Source of the DNA: Galeopsis tetrahit
Lineage: Eukaryota; Streptophyta; Magnoliopsida; Lamiales; Lamiaceae
Assembly (NCBI GenBank): GCA_963675135.1
Contig: OY776123.1
Span: 20,863,840-20,927,839 of the forward strand
Length of the DNA: 64,000 bases
Reading direction: 5' to 3'
Shown here piece after piece: positions 1-9,473 of this stretch (its first letter is position 1; every line of letters begins with the position of its first letter). The position numbers and the translations under genes were made by a program. Under the pieces are notes generated by a model, which was not told the DNA's origin, did not search any database, and saw only the letters and a program-made list of their open reading frames with translations.

Positions 1-329
1 AACTGTTCTGATCATTTGCATTTATGAGCATTGCCTTAACACTCTTGATCTCTTCAGTTCAGTTGTTTACTTGGTCAGCTTGTCCTGAAAGTTCAGCAAC
101 TTTGGCCTATAGACTAAACACTTATCAAGCTGCCTAACATTCCAGCTTTGGACAACTACCCTGAACTCTAAAATCTCACAACATTCCTGAGATTTTTAAC
201 TTAAGCATTCTACTTACTCAAGTGTACTGAGACAACTTGCCTGAACTAGACTTGAGCATATCTCAACTAATCTGAACATCATCAATCAGGGGTTTTGGTA
301 TCTAAATCAAAATCATTTTATTCCCAACA
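1..329 (-). repeat. 3' LTR of the copia element, truncated by the window edge
   Basis: Aligns without gaps to 13372-13700, with two differences that I can see (near positions 58 and 156). It ends at 329 in CCCAACA, the same terminus as the other LTR. Confidence 0.93.
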
Positions 330-344
330 ATTTCCCCCTTTTTG
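330..344 (-). other. polypurine tract of the copia element
   Basis: Directly abuts the inner edge of the 3' LTR. On the minus strand it reads AAAAAGGGGGAAAT, the expected primer for plus-strand DNA synthesis. Confidence 0.85.
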
Positions 345-647
345 ATGATGCCAAAACCTATTACAAAGGGAACTTGACTTATACTATACTTTACCTTCAG
401 GATGAGTGATCTGGTCAACTTTCCTGAAAGAAACTGTTAGCACAATAAATCGAGTATATATGTCATGTCAGGTTAGTTGAGATAATGAGTTGTTATCTCT
501 TGATAGAAAATCAGTGGTCCTTTTATATATCATAGAGCATTACAGATCAGAAAATCAAAAGGACAACAAAGCTGATACAAGTAAAACAGAATAACAACAA
601 TCATTAAAAATCATAAAAACCAGATAGGGAAGAGATGAACTTATCCA

Positions 648-1907
648 TCAGAGAGTTCCATCATCTTGAGGAGCAATGCCATATTGAGCCCAGACCCTTT
701 TCTTCAATTCCCAAACATCCTTGTTGGATCCTCTAGGGCCAATCTTCATCTTCTCCATCTTCATGATGTTGATGAACTCTTCCAGAATCTTTCCCTCATC
801 AATTAAGTTCCCATTGAACTTAGGAGGCATGTACAGAATAGGACCAGGGGCCTTGAACTCAACTCTTGCCATCTCAACTACTGCAAACAGCTTTTGATAG
901 AGGTCCCAATGGTTCTCAAACATAAACTGGACAAAGACTTCATCCACACTCTCTTCAAGCCACTTTCCAATGACATAAAAGTCATATACAAAACTTCTCT
1001 TGGCCTCCTCCCATGCATCATTCAGTGAGATTGGAACCCACTTATCATGGTGAGGGTACTGAGTGTCCCATCTTTGCAGCATCTGTGGTTTGAGCCTTCT
1101 GTAAGAAGCCCTCCTTCTTGGAGCTTTGAAGTTTGCCCTTCTCTCATCCCTTGCCTTGTTGGCCTCAACCAACTGATCCATTCTCTCTTTAGCCCTTTGA
1201 AGAGCTAGCTTATCCTGTGTCTCTGGATCTTTTCCAAATCCTTCTTCAAACAGCTTAGAAGGATCATCAGCAAGCTTGGGCACACCAACTTCAGGCTCTT
1301 TGTCCTGTGCTTCTTCTTCAACATCTTCTTCTTCAATAACAGGCAGCTTGGCTGCTTTCTTCAACCTTTTAGATTGCCTCACTGGAGTTGTTTCTTCAGA
1401 CTGGAATTCTGATGGCAAAGTCAGGCTAGTTGGGAATTCATTGAAGGCTTGCAATTCCTTCCTCTTTCTTTCAGATGACCTTGTCACCTTCCCCCTTACT
1501 TCAGCAACTTTCTCTTTGGGGTCAAGTCCTGCTGACTCACCACCAGGCCTTTGTTGCTTCCTTTCCTGACTTTCCATTGCAGACATCATAGATTCTTTAA
1601 CAGCAATTTGAATCTGCTCTTCCTCAGTCAAGTTTTCAATATTCATTGGGCCTTTGCCTTTCCCAATGTCTTCTACTGCCTCCTCCTCAATCTCAGGGAC
1701 CTTCTCCTTTCCCTTTGATTCACCAATCACCAAGGTTCCCTTTGCCCTTACTCTCTCTCTTTCCCCCTTTTTGGCATTATCAAAATATTGGGGCTTCAAT
1801 TCACTCATAGAGACTGAGATATGTGAGTGGGCTTGAGTGAGGGACTTCAACTCCTGCAGCAAATAAACATTCTCATCATGAATGTTTTGCATCTTGTCAT
1901 CTGCCAT
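648..1907 (-). CDS. second extra ORF downstream of pol (ORF B, 419 aa)
   Basis: Lies between pol and the 3' LTR, where Sireviruses carry an 'envelope-like' gene. The start codon overlaps the end of ORF A by 11 nt (1897-1907), in the +1 frame relative to it. The N-terminus is a short helical, Leu-containing segment. A long charged Lys/Glu-rich middle follows. The last ~140 residues look globular and aromatic-rich (Trp, Phe, Tyr), starting around YPHHDKWVPISLNDAW. I see no signal peptide and no hydrophobic stretch long enough to span a membrane, so the 'envelope' label is not supported here. It could be translated by reinitiation or as a frameshift extension of ORF A. Function unknown. Confidence 0.7.
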   Translation of the reverse strand: MADDKMQNIHDENVYLLQELKSLTQAHSHISVSMSELKPQYFDNAKKGERERVRAKGTLVIGESKGKEKVPEIEEEAVEDIGKGKGPMNIENLTEEEQIQIAVKESMMSAMESQERKQQRPGGESAGLDPKEKVAEVRGKVTRSSERKRKELQAFNEFPTSLTLPSEFQSEETTPVRQSKRLKKAAKLPVIEEEDVEEEAQDKEPEVGVPKLADDPSKLFEEGFGKDPETQDKLALQRAKERMDQLVEANKARDERRANFKAPRRRASYRRLKPQMLQRWDTQYPHHDKWVPISLNDAWEEAKRSFVYDFYVIGKWLEESVDEVFVQFMFENHWDLYQKLFAVVEMARVEFKAPGPILYMPPKFNGNLIDEGKILEEFINIMKMEKMKIGPRGSNKDVWELKKRVWAQYGIAPQDDGTL

Positions 1908-4900
1908 GCTTAAGAATGTGTGAAATAGGCTTCATCTTCTGAGTAACAATGGCATCCAAGGTGGCTTTCAGTGATTGATCAAGTTTGGCCTGAAGTTGAT
2001 CAGTGAGGTTGGCCACAACTTGATCAGAAACTTTGGCCATAAGTTCAACAGTGAACTTCTCAGCAGCTTCTTTCACCATTGCAGCTTTCAATTCTTCAGC
2101 CTTCTTCCTCTGAGCTGCTGTCCTCTGTCTTAAGGCATCTTTGATTGTCCTCCTTAGAGCTCTCACATTGTCCTTGTAGAGATTCTTGAGGCCCAGCTGC
2201 TCCTTCTTCACAGATTTGGTGAACTTCACCATCTCATCCTTTGCCTTTGTTACTTCTGTTGAAACTGTTTGCAGTCCAGTTTCAACTCCACAAATTCTTG
2301 CATCTAGAGTGGGCAGGATCACCTCTTCTGAGCCATTTAGCCTCATCTCTACAGAGGCTAAAGTCTTGCCTTGGCCATCTAGAGTGTCAATAGTTGCTGC
2401 ATGTGCCTTCCCAACTTCCCTGACCAGTGTATCCAACTTCTCTGATTGCTCTTCAATGATGGATGCAGTCTGAGTAGCAATCTGAAAACCAGCCTCAGTG
2501 GTGTTGGCTTGTTCAAAGTACATCTTATTCAATGTGGACACATTTGCTGAAACTGCTTCAAGGTCAATGTCAGCATCAACTGGTATATCTGTAAGGGAGG
2601 CATCTGCAAAAATTTGCTCAATGGTAACAGCTACAGAATCTGCAAAACTAAGAGTGTTAGTAAAATCTCCCTCAACACCCTCATTCTTTTTATCTCCCAT
2701 AAGGCCTGATACATCAGCACCTTCTCTCTCATTTTCAACTGATTTCTTTTCTTCTTCATTCAAAAAAGATGGACTCACATTCACTGGAGAATCAGGCCTC
2801 CTTTCACCAAGGGATTCATCAAGTTCAGATTTGACTTGAAGAATTGCCTGACTCTCATATTGGGCTGCACCCAATATTTCTACTTCATCTCCCTCTATTT
2901 GTGGTGCACTCAGGGAACCAGTAATCACACAATCCTCACCATCATCTCCCTCTGAATTTTCAACACTATCAGCCTTTTCAACTCCTTCCATTCCTAAACC
3001 TGACACCTCTATATCCTCAACAGGATCCACAGAGGGCAGTTGTTGGGAGATCACAGTGCTTGGGCATCCCAAAGCCACTGAGTCATCCTGAATGACTAAA
3101 GGCTGGTCAATGTCCAACTGTCCTGACATTGATGAGGCTTTAGCCAAACTAGCTTCTCCCATGGAAGTCTCAACATTGTCAAGCTGTGCCTCAGGCTCAG
3201 AAGAACCATCCTTAGCCAATGCATCTTGGACTGAGTCACCATCTTTGGTCAACTCCTCTGAATGATCAGAGTCCTTTACAGAATGATAGGTCAAGTAATG
3301 TACCTGAGCAGAGTTGAGGCCAGGAGGATTGGGATTGGTGTTGTCATCATCATCATCATCATCAGATGGGCTATCAGGATGTTTGATTCCTTGAGCAATT
3401 CTTTCTCTCTCAGCCAGCACCTTCTCATGAACAATGGTGCAAAATAAGGCCTCAGTGGTCAACACACTGGATTTCTTCACATTTGCAAAATGTAAAAGCC
3501 TGTTCTCTTCAACCTGCCACCAGCTTGCTCCTTTATCCTGAATAGCCTGAGCTATTTCCACCATAGTTCTATCCTTGATCTCAACAAGAGCTCTGAGATC
3601 ATAGAACTGTTGTTGCAGCCTAGGATAATCCTTCAATCCTGGATACAATTCATCCACATTAGCCTTGGCAATCTGCCTCAGCATCCCCTCATAAGTGTAC
3701 TCTTCACCACTTTCATCTTCAGAAGAGTTGGTTTGGGATTCAGGAGGGTTGGATTGGGATTCAGGTAGGTTTGGTTGTAATTCAGGTAGATTGGGTTCAG
3801 AAGGATTGGGTTCAGAAGAGCTTAAGATAAGTTGGGATTCAGGTGCTTTTGAGAGCAATGTGCCTGAAGAGGTAATTGGAATGGCTGGAATGGGTGGGAG
3901 AACAACTTGATCACCTTCTTGAAGAACAGTTTCAAGAAGCTTAGTGTATGAAAGAAGTCTTGGATCAAGTGGGGAAAAAGGTCTATCCTCAAGATTGACT
4001 AGATCTGCCAGCACATCAATACCTGATCTGTCAGGTGCACCTTCAGGGGAGTAAACTTTATTTGCAATGATTGGTGCATCTTCAGGAGTCTTGCACTCCT
4101 CTTCTTCATGCCTTGATGGAGATATTCTTTCTGATTGAATATCAGGAGAGTTGGCTTCAGGGCTGTTGGACTTGGAATTAGACCTACTTGCTTGTCTAAT
4201 CTCCTTGAAGAACTCTTTCTTCTTCTTCTCCTCTTCCATCAACTTCTGCTTCTCAGAAGTTTTGATAATTCTTCTCCTTCTTTCAGACCTTGTTGGCTTG
4301 TCAAGGTCCCTAAATTCTGTTACAGTTTCAGGCTGTAAGGGGACAACTTCTCTGAATTCTTCACCCTCTTCAGGGGGGTTGACTCCTTCATCAGCAGCCT
4401 TCTCAATCTCCTCAGAAGTGGCTCCTCCACTTCTTGACTGGCTTTCTGGGGAAGATTCACTCAAAATCTTCTTCATTCTCTTCATTTTTGGCTGTGCCTT
4501 TGGTGGTTGAGCTTTTCTTTTTCTGGGGGAGGCTCTGGTTGCTGGTACAACAGCAACTGCTTTCTTGGAGGCTGCATCTTGCTTCCTCTTCTCTGTCTTG
4601 GAAGACAGCTTCCTGAACATCACCTTTTGAGCTGGAAAAGGCTTTGGCTTTGCTTGAAGATGGGTATAGTGAGCAAATCTTTCCAAGAGCAAGCTAGCTC
4701 TTGTGCAAAACTGGAGTCTCCCATCAACCACCACCTTGTGGTGCTTCACCTCCTTAAACTTGAATTTTTCATTCATCATCTTGTCCAGAATGAAATTTTT
4801 CCAGTCAAACTTGACTCTCTTTTCAGCAGAGTCAATCACAGCAGCCATCACCCTCAGTTTTGGCATACTGATTTGTTCAACACTTCCAGAATGGCTCAAC

Positions 4901-5319
4901 AAGCTCTTCACAACACAGTCAAACAAGTGCCTATAAACAGGCTTTAAGGTGTTCTTGTTTTGAGCACTTACAAGTTTCTTGGGTACTATCATCCATGGAA
5001 AGTAGAACTCCTGATCATCTCCTTCTTTGTACACCTCTGGATTTTGGCCTTCAGATGGTAGTCCAAAGCTAGCATCCAGATCCTCAGCAGTGAAGATGAT
5101 GGTGTGTTGGCTTTCTTCATCTTCATCTTCCTCAGCATATGTCAGCTTGGTGCACACATCACCCTTTTTGCCCTTCCATCTGAGATGGGCAAAGAACTCT
5201 GCCATGAAGGAATTCAGGCAGGAATCAGGCTTGGTGCCAAGAAATTTTTCTAGGCCTGCTTCCCTAAGCCAATGGAGTACAGGATGAACTTCTGTATCTG
5301 GGCTATCAAAAGCCACCAA
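1897..5319 (-). CDS. first extra ORF downstream of pol (ORF A, 1140 aa), envelope-like position
   Basis: A globular N-terminal region (about residues 1-240) carries FFAHLRWKGKKGD and FYFPWMIVPKKL. A very long Ser/Pro/Glu/Asp-rich low-complexity middle follows, with repeated Pro-Glu-Ser units near residues 500-540 and an Asp run near 680. The C-terminal ~200 residues look like a coiled coil and end in a Lys/Ala/Glu-rich helix. No membrane segment is visible. The first ATG of this region is actually at 5423, in another frame. The two frames meet near 5325 at a run of five A on the minus strand, so the natural N-terminus probably starts at 5423 and a 1-nt slip separates it from the long frame. 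The layout resembles Sirevirus env-like genes but is much longer. Function unknown. Confidence 0.7.
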   Translation of the reverse strand: MVAFDSPDTEVHPVLHWLREAGLEKFLGTKPDSCLNSFMAEFFAHLRWKGKKGDVCTKLTYAEEDEDEESQHTIIFTAEDLDASFGLPSEGQNPEVYKEGDDQEFYFPWMIVPKKLVSAQNKNTLKPVYRHLFDCVVKSLLSHSGSVEQISMPKLRVMAAVIDSAEKRVKFDWKNFILDKMMNEKFKFKEVKHHKVVVDGRLQFCTRASLLLERFAHYTHLQAKPKPFPAQKVMFRKLSSKTEKRKQDAASKKAVAVVPATRASPRKRKAQPPKAQPKMKRMKKILSESSPESQSRSGGATSEEIEKAADEGVNPPEEGEEFREVVPLQPETVTEFRDLDKPTRSERRRRIIKTSEKQKLMEEEKKKKEFFKEIRQASRSNSKSNSPEANSPDIQSERISPSRHEEEECKTPEDAPIIANKVYSPEGAPDRSGIDVLADLVNLEDRPFSPLDPRLLSYTKLLETVLQEGDQVVLPPIPAIPITSSGTLLSKAPESQLILSSSEPNPSEPNLPELQPNLPESQSNPPESQTNSSEDESGEEYTYEGMLRQIAKANVDELYPGLKDYPRLQQQFYDLRALVEIKDRTMVEIAQAIQDKGASWWQVEENRLLHFANVKKSSVLTTEALFCTIVHEKVLAERERIAQGIKHPDSPSDDDDDDDNTNPNPPGLNSAQVHYLTYHSVKDSDHSEELTKDGDSVQDALAKDGSSEPEAQLDNVETSMGEASLAKASSMSGQLDIDQPLVIQDDSVALGCPSTVISQQLPSVDPVEDIEVSGLGMEGVEKADSVENSEGDDGEDCVITGSLSAPQIEGDEVEILGAAQYESQAILQVKSELDESLGERRPDSPVNVSPSFLNEEEKKSVENEREGADVSGLMGDKKNEGVEGDFTNTLSFADSVAVTIEQIFADASLTDIPVDADIDLEAVSANVSTLNKMYFEQANTTEAGFQIATQTASIIEEQSEKLDTLVREVGKAHAATIDTLDGQGKTLASVEMRLNGSEEVILPTLDARICGVETGLQTVSTEVTKAKDEMVKFTKSVKKEQLGLKNLYKDNVRALRRTIKDALRQRTAAQRKKAEELKAAMVKEAAEKFTVELMAKVSDQVVANLTDQLQAKLDQSLKATLDAIVTQKMKPISHILKHGR

Positions 5320-5423
5320 CTTTTTAAACCACAGAGAGTTTGAGTTGCTAGATAGGAGAAATCAATGTCCAGGGAGGAATCATTGAAATCTACAAGTTCT
5401 TCTCTTTTGATTTTGGGAGCCAT

Positions 5424-6078
5424 GGATAATATTAGAATTTGGGTAAGTTTTTGGAGAAGAGTTGCAGGTTTTGAGAGGTTTTGAAAAACTTGAGAGTTTG
5501 GAATTATGAGAGCGTAAGGATGGAAGTAAAAATTGAGGAGTTTATATATGTGGGGTATTTATTAACCGTTGGTTAATAGATAATAACAGTGGGTAAAAGT
5601 AAAAACCAATTGGATAAAGTGGGGTAGTGGGCTTTAGGCGGTTTGATGAAGTTTTAATGCAAATCAATGGTCTTGATGATGGCTCAAGAATTCATGAAAT
5701 CTTAATTAAGATTTTGCATTAAATGTTGATTTGCCTTTTTGGTGGTAAAAATCTTTATAGCACACGCCATCCTAAAATGGCCTACTCTTAGACCAAGAAA
5801 TCTTTTAAATGTCTAATCAATGCTAAAAATAGCAATGATTATCCAATTAACTCGGACAAACATCCTGAGATGTGTGTTGATTTCTGTGAAGGTCAAATTG
5901 CCTGATCAACATGCCTGAGTGGGTCCCAAAGTTGCTGAGTAGGTCCCACTTGGACAAAGCTCCTGACCAACATTGCTGAACACCATAGGGACAACTTTGC
6001 TGAGTTTCCCTCTTTGGCAGACTACTTCAGTGAGGTTGGTCAACTTTGCTGAAGTTCATCTTAATGAGCTTTCTTTCC
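5424..6078. other. non-coding spacer between pol and ORF A with repeated CTGA motifs
   Basis: No ORF of note. From 5866 to 6050 the + strand repeats a short motif of the form (C/G)CTGA followed by a short T/C/A-rich stretch. Examples lie near 5893, 5910, 5931, 5962, 5974, 5998 and 6046. Related CTGA motifs occur in the LTR. The spacer probably holds cis-acting sequences for the downstream ORFs. Confidence 0.55.
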
Positions 6079-8829
6079 TCATTTCTCCATCTTCCCTGGA
6101 TCAAGTAAGCCCAATTCAGCTGATAATTCCAAGAACCTTGCTTCAGCTAGAGGCTTAGTTAAAATATCAGCTTTTTGCTTATCAGTGTGGATTTTGACAA
6201 GCTTGATATCTTTCTTCTCCACATGATCCCTTATGAAGTGATGCTTGATATCCACATGCTTGCATCTGGTGTGGAGCACTGGATTCTGTGAGATGGCAAT
6301 TGCACTATTGTTGTCACAGAATATTGGCACTTCATTTGAGATGACTTTGTAGTCTCTAAGTTGCTGCCTGAGCCAAAGTATCTGAGCACAGCAACTTCCA
6401 GCTGCTACATATCCTGCTTCAGTTGTTGAAGTTGCAACTGTATTTTGCTTCTTGGAGAACCATGAGATAAGCTTGCTGCCCAAGAATTGACATGTTCCTG
6501 AGGTGGATTTTCTGTCAATTCTACATCCTCCATAGTCTGCATCTGAATATCCAGTGAGCTCAATGTTATCATCAGCAGGATACCACAATCCAAGATTCTC
6601 AGATCCCTTGAGATATCTTAGGATTCTCTTGGCAGCATCAAGGTGGCTCTTCTTTGGATTGGCTTGAAATCTTGCACACACTCCAACTGCAAATGTGATA
6701 TCAGGCCTGCTTGCAGTGAGATATAGCAAGGATCCTATGATTCCTCTGTAGTTAGTGGAGTTTGTTGACTCTCCACTTTCATCAGGATCCATTTTCCAGT
6801 TAGTATTCATAGGAATTCTGACTGGCTTGCTTGTAGCACATCCAAATTTCTTGATCATGTCCCTTGTATACTTGGCCTGATTGATGAATATTCCCTTCTT
6901 TGATTGAGTGACTTGAAGTCCTAAGAAGAAATTCATCAATCCCATCATGGACATCTCAAATTTGCTCTGCATGAGTTTGGAGAACTTCTCACACAGTTTC
7001 TCATTTGGAGATCCAAATATAATGTCATCCACATAGATTTGGACTAACAATATATCATATCCTTCACAGATTCTGAACAAAGTTCTGTCAACAGTGCCTT
7101 TGACAAAACCATGATCTAGAAGAAACTGTGATAAGGTGTCATACCAAGCTCTTGGGGCTTGCTTTAAGCCATAGAGAGCTTTCTTCAATCTGTACACCTT
7201 GTCTCCTTCTTCTAAGCCTGGGGGCTGTTCAACATATACTTCTTCTTTGAGCACCCCATTGAGAAATGCACTCTTCACATCCATTTGATACACCTTGAAC
7301 CTCATGTGAGCTGCATATGCTAAGAAGAGTCTGATTGCCTCAAGTCTGGCCACTGGAGCAAAGGTCTCATCATAATCAATCCCTTCAGATTGACAATATC
7401 CCTTGGCCACCAGTCTTGCTTTGTTCCTCACAATAATGTCATTTTCATTTTTCTTATTTTTGAACACCCATTTGGTTCCAATGACATCTTGATGAGTTGG
7501 CCTATCTACCAGCTCCCATACTTCATTTCTGGTAAACTGGTTCAGCTCTTCTTGCATGGCTATGATCCAGTTGGTATCTTGCAGTGCTTCCTCAATGTCG
7601 TTTGGTTCCTGTTCTGAAAGGAAACAACAAAACAAAGCACTTTCTCCATGAAATCTTCTAGTTTTGATCCCTTCACTTGGATTACCAAGTATCAGGCTAG
7701 ATGGGTGGTTTTGCAACCAAGTCCTTCTAGACCTGATCCCTTCAGGAGGATTGTCCTCATCTGAGGTTGGATCACTAGACTCATTAAATTCAGGAAAGTT
7801 AATTGAAGGATCAAGTTCAGGATCATATTCAGGGGTATTGTCCTCATTGTCAGATAAGTTGACATTTTCATTGGTTACCCCTTGAATATTGGATCCATTT
7901 ACTACCTCAGCATTGCCTGCTTCTTCATTGGTAGTAGTTACCTGGTTTTGAACTGGGATGGGGTCAGTCGGTTCAATTTCTCCTTCAGGTTGATTGGTTT
8001 CTGGTTGATTGCCATCAGGTAGGTTGTCCAGTTTTTGAATATCATGTAGTTCAGGCTGGGCAACATCTACAAACTCTGTTTCCTTGCTTTGAAGCCTTAG
8101 TCTGGTTGTTCTTTGTGTTATCTCATCAATATTCAGGTTTCTTTCCCTGAACTCAGTAATAGATTCATCAAACACAACATGAGGTGTTTCTTCCACAATA
8201 AGGGTTTTGCAATTGTAAACTCTATAAGCCTTGCTGATTTGTGAATATCCAACAAATATTCCTTCATCAGTTTTGCTGTCAAAAGCTTTCAATTGCTCTT
8301 TCCCATTATTGTGAATGAAACACTTACAACCAAATATGTGAAAATAAGCAACAGTGGGCAATCTACCTTTCCATATTTGATATGGGGTTTTACCTTGTCC
8401 TTTGGTGATTAAGGACCTGTTTTGAGTGTGACATGCAGTGCTAATGGCTTCAGCCCAGAACCTTTTAGGCAGTTTGGATTCAGCAATCAAAGTTCTTGCT
8501 GCCTCTTTCAAGGTCCTGTTCCTTCTTTCAGCAACCCCATTTTGTTGAGGTGTTCTTGCTGCTGAAGTTTCATGAGTGATGCCATTCTTGCTGCAGTACT
8601 CATTGATGTATGAGTTTATGAATTCAGTGCCTTTGTCAGATCTGATCTTGACAATACTTAGGCCCTTTTCATTGCTCAATCTCATCATCAATTCAGGTAG
8701 TTTGACTTGGGTCTCCTTTTTGTTCAGCAAGAATACTACCCAAGTGTACCTGAAAAAATCATCAACAACAACTAAAGCATATTTTCTTCCATTTATACTT
8801 ACTGGGATTATTGGTCCAAATAGATCCAT
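6079..8829 (-). CDS. copia pol: integrase core, reverse transcriptase, RNase H
   Basis: Opens at the first integrase catalytic Asp (MDLFGP). It continues with IRSDKGTEF and NGVAERRNRTL, which hold the second Asp and the Glu of the DDE triad. The copia RT follows (WVFKNKK, KARLVAKGY, QMDVKSAFLNG), with active site YVDD at residues 599-602 (genome 7024-7035). RNase H has SDADYGGC and the terminal copia block. The usual STTEAEY motif reads STTEAGY: Gly806 (codon 6412-6414) replaces the Glu expected to bind metal. The frame is separated from the upstream protease/zinc-finger frame by a 1-nt-type shift near 8850-8870. The ATG at 8829 is internal to the ancestral polyprotein, not a real start. Confidence 0.9.
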   Translation of the reverse strand: MDLFGPIIPVSINGRKYALVVVDDFFRYTWVVFLLNKKETQVKLPELMMRLSNEKGLSIVKIRSDKGTEFINSYINEYCSKNGITHETSAARTPQQNGVAERRNRTLKEAARTLIAESKLPKRFWAEAISTACHTQNRSLITKGQGKTPYQIWKGRLPTVAYFHIFGCKCFIHNNGKEQLKAFDSKTDEGIFVGYSQISKAYRVYNCKTLIVEETPHVVFDESITEFRERNLNIDEITQRTTRLRLQSKETEFVDVAQPELHDIQKLDNLPDGNQPETNQPEGEIEPTDPIPVQNQVTTTNEEAGNAEVVNGSNIQGVTNENVNLSDNEDNTPEYDPELDPSINFPEFNESSDPTSDEDNPPEGIRSRRTWLQNHPSSLILGNPSEGIKTRRFHGESALFCCFLSEQEPNDIEEALQDTNWIIAMQEELNQFTRNEVWELVDRPTHQDVIGTKWVFKNKKNENDIIVRNKARLVAKGYCQSEGIDYDETFAPVARLEAIRLFLAYAAHMRFKVYQMDVKSAFLNGVLKEEVYVEQPPGLEEGDKVYRLKKALYGLKQAPRAWYDTLSQFLLDHGFVKGTVDRTLFRICEGYDILLVQIYVDDIIFGSPNEKLCEKFSKLMQSKFEMSMMGLMNFFLGLQVTQSKKGIFINQAKYTRDMIKKFGCATSKPVRIPMNTNWKMDPDESGESTNSTNYRGIIGSLLYLTASRPDITFAVGVCARFQANPKKSHLDAAKRILRYLKGSENLGLWYPADDNIELTGYSDADYGGCRIDRKSTSGTCQFLGSKLISWFSKKQNTVATSTTEAGYVAAGSCCAQILWLRQQLRDYKVISNEVPIFCDNNSAIAISQNPVLHTRCKHVDIKHHFIRDHVEKKDIKLVKIHTDKQKADILTKPLAEARFLELSAELGLLDPGKMEK

Positions 8830-9473
8830 ATGCAGTAGTTGAAGAACTCTTTCAGTTGAGATGACAGGCTTCCTTTAAATGAAGCTTTGATCTGCTTTCC
8901 TTCCTGACATGGCTGGCATATATGTTCTTTGGTGAACACTTGATTTGGCAGCCCTTTAACTAGAGAGTTTCTTGCAATCTTGTTGATGGTTTTGAAGTTC
9001 AGGTGGTTTAGTCTTTTGTGCCACAACCAGCTTTGCTCACTTGTGCTTTTGGCAACAAGACAAACTGCTTCGGGGGTTTTGCTCCAATCTGCAAAATAAA
9101 CATTTCCCTTTCTCACCCCTATTAGTAGCACCTGTTGTGTGGAGTTATTTTTGATAATACATTCATTTGGTGCAAATTCAACACAATATCCTTTATCACA
9201 GATTTGACTTATAGACAGCAAGTTATATTTTAGGCCTAGGACATATGAGACATCAGTAATTTTAACACTACCAATGTTTAATGTACCATAACCTCTTGTG
9301 ATCCCTTGAGAGCTGTCTCCAAAGGTTACTGAAGGACCATCCTTTTCTATGAAATCTGAGAGAAGCTCTTTGTTCCCAGTCATGTGTCTTGAACATCCAC
9401 TGTCCAAGTACCATGCTGTTTTCTTGTTGATGCTTCTCTTCTTCTTGTGGTCCTTGCAGCCCTGCAAAGTCAA
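8808..9473 (-). CDS. copia pol, 5' part: aspartic protease and integrase zinc finger
   Basis: The protease motif is WYLDSGCSRHMTG (catalytic D-S-G at residues 24-26). The GAG-pre-integrase region follows, with the HHCC zinc-binding pattern: WHKRLNH, then CQPC. The frame opens immediately after an in-frame TAA, starts without ATG (TTG at 9473), and overlaps the gag stop. It is -1 relative to gag. Synthesis would need a frameshift at the gag end, unless this is a mutation. The distal end runs out of frame near 8860, where the next ORF takes over in another frame. Confidence 0.85.
   Translation of the reverse strand: MTLQGCKDHKKKRSINKKTAWYLDSGCSRHMTGNKELLSDFIEKDGPSVTFGDSSQGITRGYGTLNIGSVKITDVSYVLGLKYNLLSISQICDKGYCVEFAPNECIIKNNSTQQVLLIGVRKGNVYFADWSKTPEAVCLVAKSTSEQSWLWHKRLNHLNFKTINKIARNSLVKGLPNQVFTKEHICQPCQEGKQIKASFKGSLSSQLKEFFNYCIWIYLDQ

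Noticed and set aside
1276..5287. Plus-strand ORFs across 1276-5287 (for example 4507-4947)
   Set aside because: They are antisense shadows of the two minus-strand retrotransposon ORFs, Ser-rich by complement.
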